Source: CANNDT01 sp945876205 (lineage in GTDB: Bacteria > Acidobacteriota > Vicinamibacteria > Vicinamibacterales > UBA2999). Taken from it: a DNA stretch of 5,152 nucleotides. A program made the position numbers and the translations under genes. The notes beneath the pieces are model-generated. The model was not told the DNA's origin. It did not search any database and was given only the letters and a program-made list of their open reading frames with translations. Shown piece by piece: positions 1 through 5,152 of the stretch. Where the stretch lies: contig CANNDT010000171.1 in assembly GCA_947503365.1 (NCBI GenBank), forward strand, positions 1-5,152. The letters are read 5' to 3'. Numbering within the stretch: the first letter of the stretch is position 1; the number at the start of each line of letters is the position of its first letter.

Positions 1-1
1 G

Positions 2-1047
2 TCATGGGCGAGTGAGCAGCCTGAGCATCAGCGCGTGGGTGTCCGCCTCGCCGAGCGTGAATCGCTGGCCGAGGTTGCGAATCGATGCGAGGTATTCGGG
101 ATCATTCCACATCCCTTCTTCGACGTCGTCGATCGCCGCCGCGAGGTATTCGCCGGGAGGGAGGCCGCGAATCTGGAACCGCCCCTCCTGGTCGGGCCGC
201 GTGGTCCGCACGAAGCGCGAGTCGTCGGCCCACTTGGCGCTATCGGATGAGAAGACGACAACCGTGCCGTCGGTCAGGGGCGCACCTTTGTCGTCGGTAA
301 TCCGTCCCGAGAGCGTCGTCACGCGATCGCTGACAATCACCTGAAACCCGGCGAGCGCGTCGCCGTTGGTCGGTTCGAGCACCGCGTCGGTCACGTCGCG
401 GCCGTTCTGCATGATGGCCTTGACGATCCAGCCATCGGGTACGGTCACGCGCAGTCGCGCGGGACCGAAGGTGCCGGACAACGTGAACGTCCAGTTATCG
501 CGGACGCGGCCGTTGTCGAGCGTGGCAATCCCGGACGAGTCCGGCGGCTGACCGCCGTTGAGCGGATGCGCCACGATGCTGAACCCTGCCGCCGATCCAA
601 TGGGTGTCGCCCCGCCGTCGGCGACAAGCTGGCCGCTCACCGGATGCGTCCGCTGATGAGGCTCAAGCGCGGCAGCAGGAAATCGATGTTGCTGAGGACC
701 TCCTTGTCGGCCACTTGTAGCGGCTTGCCTTGCTCGAGTGGCCGGCGCTGACCGTAGGCGAGCCGGAGATACCCGCTGCGGTTCACGGTGATCGTGTACC
801 GGCCCGCGGGCAGCTCCTTGATCTCGTAGCGGCCGTCGGCATCGGTGCTCGTCGCCTGACCCCCACCGCCCGGGCCCAACGCGGTCACCGAGACGCGCGC
901 ACGGCCGAGAGGCCGGTTGGTATCGGCGGCGAAGACCCGGCCGCGAATCACCGCCGTGCCCGCCTGCTGCGCCGCGTGCGCGGAGGCAGCCAGGGTCCCG
1001 GCCATCCATCCGGCCAACCCCAGCATTAACAGGCGCTTCGCGGTCAT
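2..1047 (-). pseudogene. Broken gene for a secreted carboxypeptidase-regulatory-like (CarboxypepD_reg) domain protein
   Basis: Two minus-strand frames together encode one recognisable protein. The first starts at ATG 1047-1045 (MTAKRLLMLG). It has a signal peptide with a short basic n-region, a hydrophobic core and an AHA-type cleavage site near residue 25, then a CarboxypepD_reg-like domain (about residues 32-126, with DADGRYEIKELPAGRYTITV), and stops after ISGRIR at TGA 639-637. The second resumes at about 640 (VSGQLVADGG) and runs about 212 residues to TGA 4-2. It ends with a DGTVVVF strand and the conserved RPDQEGRFQIRGLPPGEYL block. Family members I know carry more domain sequence between these two parts, so the lesion looks like an internal out-of-frame deletion and not a single-base slip. 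The likely role was an exported or periplasmic protein of unknown function. GGAGG sits only 1 nt before the ATG, unusually close; an in-frame GTG at 1083 is a weaker start. An assembly collapse between similar domains is an alternative explanation. Confidence 0.8.
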
Positions 1048-1079
1048 GCCTCCATTAGAGCGTTTTTCACAATCACGGG

Positions 1080-1145
1080 CCACGGAGACACGGAGTCACG
1101 GAGAAAACACCCAAAAGAATCCTCCGTGTCTCTGTGCCTCCGTGG
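1080..1145. repeat. Imperfect inverted repeat made of 8-bp CACGGAG-type units
   Basis: The left arm (1080-1103) and the reverse complement of the right arm (1122-1145) match at 21 of 24 positions around an 18-nt A-rich loop (1104-1121). Each arm is three tandem 8-mers: ccacggag, acacggag, tcacggag on the left, and ctccgtgt, ctctgtgc, ctccgtgg on the right. A degenerate further unit flanks each arm (cacggg at 1074-1079, ctacgtgg at 1146-1153). It lies in the divergent gap, 33 nt upstream of the ATG of the broken secreted-protein gene and 96 nt upstream of the MmgE/PrpD gene. That position argues against a terminator for either gene. I recognise this wording as a dispersed REP-like intergenic element of soil bacteria, often mis-called as small ORFs. 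That identification is from memory; the arms and units are directly visible. Confidence 0.85.
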
Positions 1146-1241
1146 CTACGTGGAAGCGAAAGAAGCTCTAAGCGCCAACCAGGGCGTTGCGGCTCCGCTC
1201 GTCCATCTGCCCCGTAGCGGTTATCATCACTGTTCCTCCCG

Positions 1242-2651
1242 ATGGATGCCTGCGCGACCCGAAAGCTGGCCGAGGTCCTGGCCTCCACCACACCAGATCA
1301 TCTCAGTCCCGACACGCTGAGCCACGCGCACCGCGCCGTGCTCGACTGGCTCGGCTCGGCGCTCGGTGGTTCGATTGAACCGCCGGCGCGCATGGCGCAG
1401 CAGGTCGCCGCCGGTCTCGGACGCTCGGATGACTGCACCATCTTTTCTGGCGGGCGCGGATCCGCGGCCGCGGCCGCGCTGGCCAATGGCGTTTCGTCGC
1501 ACATCCTCGAGCTCGACGACATCCACAAGGGATCGACCGTGCACGCGGCGGCACCAATCATTCCCGCTGCGCTGGCGGTCGCCGAGCGCGAGCACGCTGA
1601 CGGCCGGGCGTTTCTGACGGCCGTCACGCTCGGGTACGAAGCGGCGTTCCGCATCGGCGAAGCCGTGAATCCCAGCCACTATTGCTTCTGGCACCCGACC
1701 GGCACCGTCGCGACGTTTGGCGCCGCCGTCGCCGCCGGCACCGTGCTGCACCTCACGCCCGAGCGGATGCTGCACGCGCTCGGCACGGCGGGCACGCAGG
1801 CGGCGGGCCTGTGGGAGTTCAATGCCGACGGCGCGATGAGCAAGCACCTGCATCCGGGCAAGGCCGCGATGAACGGCGTGCTCTCGGCGGATCTGGCCAA
1901 GGCAGGATTCACCGGCGCGAGCCGCATCCTCGAAGGCGAACGTGGATTCTTCGCCGCGATGAGCGAATTGCCTGATGCTTCCCCCGCCGCGAAGCTGGCG
2001 AGGCAGGCCAGGGTGACCGCTGGCCTCGGAACGCAATGGAAGATTGGCGAGAACGGCTACAAGCTGCACGCATGCTGCGGTCACACGCATACAGCCATTG
2101 ATGTCGCCATCTCGATGCGTACAGCCGGGCGATGGTCGGCGGAGCAGGTGTCAGAGATCTCGGCGGTCGATGTCGAGACCTACGCCCCTGGATACGCGAT
2201 TGTGAACGAGGACAATCCCTTGACCCCGTACCAGGCGAAGTTCAGCCTGGCGTACTGCGTGGCGGCGGCGTTGCTCGAAGGGCGGGTGGGGCTCGAGCAA
2301 TTCGCGCCGGAGCGATTCGATGCCGGGGGCGTATGCCACCGGGGAATTGCCAGGCTCCTGCCGCGCATTCGCGTGACGGTGGCGCCAGACCTGACCGTGC
2401 AGTATCCGGCGGCATGGCCGACCCGCGTCAGTGTGACCTTGCGCGGCCGCACGACGCTCGAGGGCGCGGCGCAATATCCGCTCGGCAACGCCGAGAATCC
2501 CGTCGATACCGGCCGGCTCGAAGCGAAGATGGCCGCGCTGCTCGAGCCGCGCTTCGGCGCGGCGGCCGCTCGATCGGCGCAGGATGCGATCGCCGCGCTG
2601 CCAGAGTGCGCGGACATGGCGACACTCTTCCGGCACCTACTTCATGGCTGA
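1242..2651 (+). CDS. MmgE/PrpD family protein (2-methylcitrate dehydratase / cis-aconitate decarboxylase superfamily), substrate unknown
   Basis: This 469-residue protein has the usual MmgE/PrpD length and order: a helical N-terminal domain (about 1-260) and a C-terminal alpha/beta domain (about 270-445). Signature blocks are AVLDWLGSALGG (32-43), HILELDDIHKGSTVHAAAPI (87-106), HPTGTVATFGAA (151-162), SKHLHPGKAAMNG (200-212) and YKLHACCGHTHTAID (273-287). The family acts on small di- and tricarboxylates by dehydration, decarboxylation or epimerisation, in the cytoplasm and without a cofactor. Aligning from memory to human cis-aconitate decarboxylase, H101, H151, K201 and K274 match active-site positions, but T97 and H277 of that enzyme become I94 and C279. 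The WNDxW block of PrpD is absent. Neither PrpD nor cis-aconitate decarboxylase is therefore a safe name. ATG 1242 is the first start after the in-frame TAG at 1215; no good Shine-Dalgarno is seen. It heads the operon, and its last 8 nt overlap the dehydrogenase gene. Confidence 0.93.
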   Translation: MDACATRKLAEVLASTTPDHLSPDTLSHAHRAVLDWLGSALGGSIEPPARMAQQVAAGLGRSDDCTIFSGGRGSAAAAALANGVSSHILELDDIHKGSTVHAAAPIIPAALAVAEREHADGRAFLTAVTLGYEAAFRIGEAVNPSHYCFWHPTGTVATFGAAVAAGTVLHLTPERMLHALGTAGTQAAGLWEFNADGAMSKHLHPGKAAMNGVLSADLAKAGFTGASRILEGERGFFAAMSELPDASPAAKLARQARVTAGLGTQWKIGENGYKLHACCGHTHTAIDVAISMRTAGRWSAEQVSEISAVDVETYAPGYAIVNEDNPLTPYQAKFSLAYCVAAALLEGRVGLEQFAPERFDAGGVCHRGIARLLPRIRVTVAPDLTVQYPAAWPTRVSVTLRGRTTLEGAAQYPLGNAENPVDTGRLEAKMAALLEPRFGAAAARSAQDAIAALPECADMATLFRHLLHG

Positions 2652-3813
2652 CATCAATCCCAGGTTTTCCGAGTTCCAGGAGTTTCGGGTCGCCGTCCGC
2701 GATCTGTGCGCGCGTTTCGGCAGCGATTACTGGCAGGCCGTGGACGAGCGATCGGACTATCCCGAGGCGTTCGTCAAGGCGATCACCGATGCCGGATGGC
2801 TCGCCGCGCTGATTCCCGAGGAGTTCGGCGGCGGCGGCCTCGGCGTGACCGAAGCATCGGTGATCCTCGAGGAGATCAACCGCTCCGGCGCCAACTCCGG
2901 GGCGTGCCACGCGCAGATGTACATCATGGGGACGCTCCTGCGTCACGGCTCGGACGAGCAGAAGCGACGCTACCTGCCCGACATCGCGGCCGGTCGTCTG
3001 CGGCTCCAGTCGTTTGCCGTCACTGAGCCGACCACCGGCACCGACACTACCAAGACGCGCACCGTCGCCGTCCGCAAAGGCGATCAGTACATCGTCAACG
3101 GCCAGAAGGTCTGGATCTCGCGCATGCAGCATTCCGACCTGATGCTGCTGCTCGCGCGCACGACGCCGATCGCCGAGGTGAAGAAGAAGACCGAAGGCCT
3201 CTCGGTCTTCCTGGTCGATCTGCGTGGTTCGGATCAGAAGGGGCTGACCGTCCGTCCGATCAAGAACATGGTGCACCACGAGACCAACGAGGTGTTCTTC
3301 GAAGACTTCGCGGTGCCGGCGGAGAACCTCATCGGCGAAGAGGGCCGCGGGTTCCGCTACATTCTCGACGGCATGAACGCCGAGCGGGTCCTGATTGCCG
3401 CCGAGTGCATCGGCGACGGCTTCTGGTTCATCGACCGCGCCAGGACCTATGCGGGCGAGCGCGTCGTGTTCGACCGTCCGATCGGCATGAACCAGGGCAT
3501 CCAGTTTCCGATTGCGCGCGCGTATGCGAATATCCGCGCCGCCGACCTGATGCGGTACGAGGCGGCGCGGCTGTTTGATGCGGGCAAGCCAGCGGGCGCC
3601 GAAGCCAACATGGCCAAGCTCCTCGCGGCGGATGCGTCGTGGGAGGCCGGCAACGTCTGCCTGCAGACCTTCGGCGGATTTGGATTTGCCGCGGAGTACG
3701 ATGTCGAGCGCAAATTCCGGGAGACGCGCCTCTACCAGGTGGCGCCGATTTCCACCAATCTGATCCTGTCGTATATCGGCGAGCACGTGCTCGGGATGCC
3801 GAGGTCGTTCTAG
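2644..3813 (+). CDS. Acyl-CoA dehydrogenase family flavoprotein
   Basis: This complete 389-residue enzyme would oxidise an acyl-CoA to a 2,3-enoyl-CoA using FAD, normally passing electrons to ETF. In order: an N-terminal helical domain with YPEAFVKAITDAGWLAALIPEEFGG (39-63), the middle beta-domain with the flavin-binding FAVTEPTTGTDT (124-135) and VNGQKVWIS (151-159), and a C-terminal helical domain with PIGMNQGIQFPIA (279-291) and QTFGGFGFAAEYDVERKFRE (341-360). The usual catalytic Glu of the YEG motif is replaced by Gln365 in RLYQVAPISTN. E247 in GMNAERVLIA matches the helix-G catalytic Glu of isovaleryl-CoA and long-chain acyl-CoA dehydrogenases and is the likely base. The protein is too short for methylsuccinyl-CoA dehydrogenase of the ethylmalonyl-CoA pathway, roughly 550 residues. 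ATG 2644 is chosen because the family N-terminus begins here; an upstream in-frame ATG at 2584 lies deep in the MmgE/PrpD gene. The 8-nt overlap and lack of a clear ribosome site suggest translational reinitiation. The substrate is unknown. Confidence 0.95.
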   Translation: MADINPRFSEFQEFRVAVRDLCARFGSDYWQAVDERSDYPEAFVKAITDAGWLAALIPEEFGGGGLGVTEASVILEEINRSGANSGACHAQMYIMGTLLRHGSDEQKRRYLPDIAAGRLRLQSFAVTEPTTGTDTTKTRTVAVRKGDQYIVNGQKVWISRMQHSDLMLLLARTTPIAEVKKKTEGLSVFLVDLRGSDQKGLTVRPIKNMVHHETNEVFFEDFAVPAENLIGEEGRGFRYILDGMNAERVLIAAECIGDGFWFIDRARTYAGERVVFDRPIGMNQGIQFPIARAYANIRAADLMRYEAARLFDAGKPAGAEANMAKLLAADASWEAGNVCLQTFGGFGFAAEYDVERKFRETRLYQVAPISTNLILSYIGEHVLGMPRSF

Positions 3814-3816
3814 GAG
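3812..3816 (+). promoter_or_regulatory. Shine-Dalgarno of the HpcH/HpaI lyase gene, overlapping the preceding stop codon
   Basis: AGGAG shares its first two bases with the TAG stop of the acyl-CoA dehydrogenase gene (3811-3813) and lies 5 nt before ATG 3822. It is the clearest ribosome-binding site in the operon and fixes the lyase start over the longer in-frame reading that begins at 3639 inside the dehydrogenase gene. Confidence 0.75.
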
Positions 3817-3821
3817 TGTCG

Positions 3822-4736
3822 ATGGTTCGTCTGACGCGCAGCATGCTGTTTGTGCCGGCCTCGCGGCCGGACATGATCGAGAAGGCGGTCGCACGGAGCG
3901 GTGCCGATGCCATCTGTCTCGATCTCGAGGACTCGGTCTCGGCCGACGAGAAAGCCGCCGGCCGCGCCAATGTCATCCGCGCCCTGCAGCAGCATGATTT
4001 CGGCCGACGCGTGCGCATCGTCCGCATCAATGGGCTCGACACGCCGTACGCCTATCGCGACGTCATCGACGTCGTCGAAGCCGCCGGCGATCGGCTCGAC
4101 CTGCTGATGGTGCCGAAGGTCGGTTCGGCATCCGACGTCCTGTTCGTCGACACCCTGCTGACGCAAATCGAAGGGCACCGCGGTTTCACGCAGCGCATCG
4201 GCATCGAAGCGCAGATCGAGAATGCTCGGGGATTCCTCTACGCGCGCGAGATCGCCAGCGCCTCACCGCGGCTCGATGCGCTGATCTTCGGCCCGGGTGA
4301 CTATGCCGCGTCGATGCAGATGCCCTCGTCCGGGGTTGGCGAGTTCGACGAGCACGACGCGCTCTACCCCGGGCACCGTTGGCACGCGGTCATGCACACC
4401 GTCGTCGCATCGGCGCGCGCCAACGGATTGCGCTGCATGGACGGTCCGTACGCGAGCTACAAGGACGCCGAAGGCTTCGAGAAATCCTGCCGCATCGCGC
4501 GCGCGATGGGCTTCGACGGCAAGCAGTGCATCCATCCAAGCCAGTTGGCGATGGCCAACGCCGTGTTTGCGCCGTCCGACGATGACGTGAAGAAGGCCGC
4601 GGCGGTGGTCGCGGCGTACGAGGCCGCGGCGGCGGGTGGGCAGGGCGCGGCCGGTCACGGCGGCCAGATGATCGACATGGCCAGCATTCGGATGGCGCAG
4701 ACGGTGCTCGAGCGACAGAAGCTGATCAATTCCTGA
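3822..4736 (+). CDS. HpcH/HpaI aldolase/citrate lyase family protein, malyl-CoA/beta-methylmalyl-CoA lyase-like
   Basis: This 304-residue TIM-barrel lyase is predicted to cleave a 3-hydroxyacyl-CoA, such as malyl-, beta-methylmalyl- or citramalyl-CoA, by a Mg-dependent retro-Claisen reaction. Visible family blocks are SMLFVPASRPDMIEKA (7-22), DAICLDLEDSVSADEK (29-44), RVRIVRING (63-71), LLMVPKVGSASDV (94-106), IGIEAQIENARGFLYAREIA (126-145), DALIFGPGDYAASM (152-165) and GKQCIHPSQL (233-242). By family analogy, E129 or E133 and D160 are the metal-ligand candidates. The C-terminal segment, GQMIDMASIRMAQ (281-293), resembles the lid of malyl-CoA lyases, where an Asp serves the neighbouring subunit's active site; D285 is the candidate here. 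The IGIEAQIE wording and this lid favour the malyl/beta-methylmalyl-CoA lyase branch over citrate lyase beta subunit, and no citrate lyase alpha or gamma gene is nearby. The gene starts 8 nt after the dehydrogenase stop, and its own stop overlaps the next start. (S)-citramalyl-CoA lyase remains possible. Confidence 0.92.
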   Translation: MVRLTRSMLFVPASRPDMIEKAVARSGADAICLDLEDSVSADEKAAGRANVIRALQQHDFGRRVRIVRINGLDTPYAYRDVIDVVEAAGDRLDLLMVPKVGSASDVLFVDTLLTQIEGHRGFTQRIGIEAQIENARGFLYAREIASASPRLDALIFGPGDYAASMQMPSSGVGEFDEHDALYPGHRWHAVMHTVVASARANGLRCMDGPYASYKDAEGFEKSCRIARAMGFDGKQCIHPSQLAMANAVFAPSDDDVKKAAAVVAAYEAAAAGGQGAAGHGGQMIDMASIRMAQTVLERQKLINS

Positions 4737-5152
4737 TGTTGCCCCTCCAGGGAATCACCGTCGTCACGGTCGAGCAGGCCGTGGCGGCGCCGTTTGCCAG
4801 CCGCCAGCTTGCCGATCTCGGTGCTCGCGTGATCAAGGTCGAGCGTCCAGGCTCCGGCGACTTCGCGCGTGACTATGACGCGGTGGTCAAGGGCATCTCG
4901 GCCCACTTCGTGTGGCTCAATCGGTCCAAGGAATCGGTCACGCTCGATCTCAAGCGGTCCGAAGGCGCCGAGGCGCTGGGCCGGCTGATCGCCCGCGCCG
5001 ACGTCTTCATCCACAATCTCGCACCAGGCGCGATGGCACGCCTCGGGTTTGGATCGCCGGTCCTGCGCACGACGCATCCGAAGCTGGTGATCTGCGAGAT
5101 CTCCGGATACGGGAGCTCCGGGCCCTACCGCGACAAGAAGGCGTATGACCTG
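4736..5152 (+). CDS. Family III (CaiB/BaiF/Frc) CoA-transferase, 3' end beyond the window
   Basis: The frame opens at ATG 4736-4738, sharing one base with the lyase stop (TGATG), and stays open for 139 codons to the edge. It carries the typical N-terminus: LQGITVVTVEQAVAAPFAS (4-22), LADLGARVIKVERPGSGDFAR (25-45), NRSKESVTLDLK (62-73), NLAPGAMARLG (94-104) and ISGYGSSGPYRDKKAYD (122-138). The family moves CoA between carboxylic acids, or racemises 2-methylacyl-CoAs, in the cytoplasm. Racemases carry GHD where this protein has AYD, so transferase activity is favoured. The catalytic Asp of the family lies about 30 residues further on, outside the window, and members are usually near 400 residues, so roughly two thirds is missing. 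In this operon it would activate the acid handled by the dehydrogenase and lyase. The substrate is not determinable. Confidence 0.93.
   Translation, partial: MLPLQGITVVTVEQAVAAPFASRQLADLGARVIKVERPGSGDFARDYDAVVKGISAHFVWLNRSKESVTLDLKRSEGAEALGRLIARADVFIHNLAPGAMARLGFGSPVLRTTHPKLVICEISGYGSSGPYRDKKAYDL

Noticed and set aside
1054..1059. A minus-strand -10-like TCTAAT upstream of the broken secreted-protein gene
   Set aside because: It is only 6 nt from the ATG and overlaps the ribosome-site region, with no convincing -35 box.
1048..1083. A GTG start at 1083 for the broken secreted-protein gene
   Set aside because: It adds a charged stretch before the signal peptide and lies inside the hairpin arm; ATG 1047 gives a normal signal peptide, despite its oddly close GGAGG.
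1080..1145. The hairpin as a transcription terminator
   Set aside because: It sits between two divergent gene starts, not after a gene, and no U-run follows either arm.
1199..1227. A possible promoter for the operon, with TATCAT at 1222-1227 as a -10 box
   Set aside because: The -10 match is 5 of 6, but no -35 better than 3 of 6 lies at normal spacing and it would leave an almost leaderless mRNA; too weak to annotate.
1073..1320. Small open frames across the hairpin (for example wording such as HGGTETRR or VTPCLRG)
   Set aside because: They are translations of the repeat itself, a known source of spurious small-protein calls.
1227..2090. A 287-codon open frame on the minus strand opposite the MmgE/PrpD gene
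   Set aside because: It is an antisense shadow of a GC-rich gene, with no domain wording and low-complexity composition.
2584..2643. An earlier ATG (2584) giving the acyl-CoA dehydrogenase 20 more residues
   Set aside because: The extension is Arg/Ser-rich, unlike the family, and would overlap the MmgE/PrpD gene by 68 nt; the family N-terminus starts at 2644.
3639..3821. An upstream start (3639) for the HpcH/HpaI lyase
   Set aside because: The extra 61 residues are the out-of-frame shadow of the dehydrogenase C-terminus; ATG 3822 has a good AGGAG 5 nt upstream and the family N-terminus follows it directly.
2428..3894. A 488-codon open frame on the minus strand opposite the dehydrogenase gene
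   Set aside because: It has no recognisable domain, is rich in Arg, Ala and His as expected for the reverse frame of a high-GC gene, and lies opposite a complete, well-conserved enzyme.

Overview
The window comes from a high-GC bacterial chromosome, probably a soil Acidobacteriota of the Vicinamibacteria type. That placement is an inference. It rests on two things: the style of the carboxypeptidase-regulatory-like secreted protein at the left end, with its conserved C-terminal wording around RPDQEGRFQIRGLPPGEYL, and the intergenic hairpin built from CACGGAG units, a type of dispersed repeat I associate with such genomes. No rRNA, tRNA, CRISPR array, transposase or phage gene was seen.

Layout. 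Positions 2-1047 (minus strand) hold a broken gene for a secreted protein with CarboxypepD_reg-like beta-sandwich domains. Its N-terminal third and C-terminal two thirds lie in different reading frames. They meet at about 638-654, where the middle of the protein seems to be missing. Positions 1048-1241 are a divergent intergenic gap dominated by a 66-nt inverted repeat (1080-1145). From 1242 to the right edge runs one tightly packed plus-strand operon: an MmgE/PrpD-family protein (1242-2651), an acyl-CoA dehydrogenase (2644-3813), an HpcH/HpaI (CitE/malyl-CoA lyase-like) lyase (3822-4736) and the first 139 codons of a family III (CaiB/BaiF) CoA-transferase (4736-5152, cut by the window edge). 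Junctions are an 8-nt overlap, an 8-nt gap whose Shine-Dalgarno overlaps the preceding stop, and a 1-nt TGATG overlap, so the four genes are very likely co-transcribed and translationally coupled.

How the genes may work together. The set reads as a catabolic module for a CoA-activated, probably branched, carboxylic or dicarboxylic acid. The CoA-transferase would load CoA, the dehydrogenase would introduce an alpha,beta double bond, a hydratase (none seen here; a MaoC-type gene downstream is predicted) would add water, and the lyase would cleave the 3-hydroxyacyl-CoA to two small central metabolites. The MmgE/PrpD protein would supply or process the free acid. The lyase looks closer to malyl-CoA/beta-methylmalyl-CoA lyase than to citrate lyase beta subunit, which suggests methylsuccinyl/mesaconyl-type C5 chemistry. 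The substrate cannot be read from sequence. Nothing here is clearly a new class of system; the most notable points are the decayed secreted-protein gene, the hairpin repeat, the shifted catalytic base of the dehydrogenase and the unassigned pathway.
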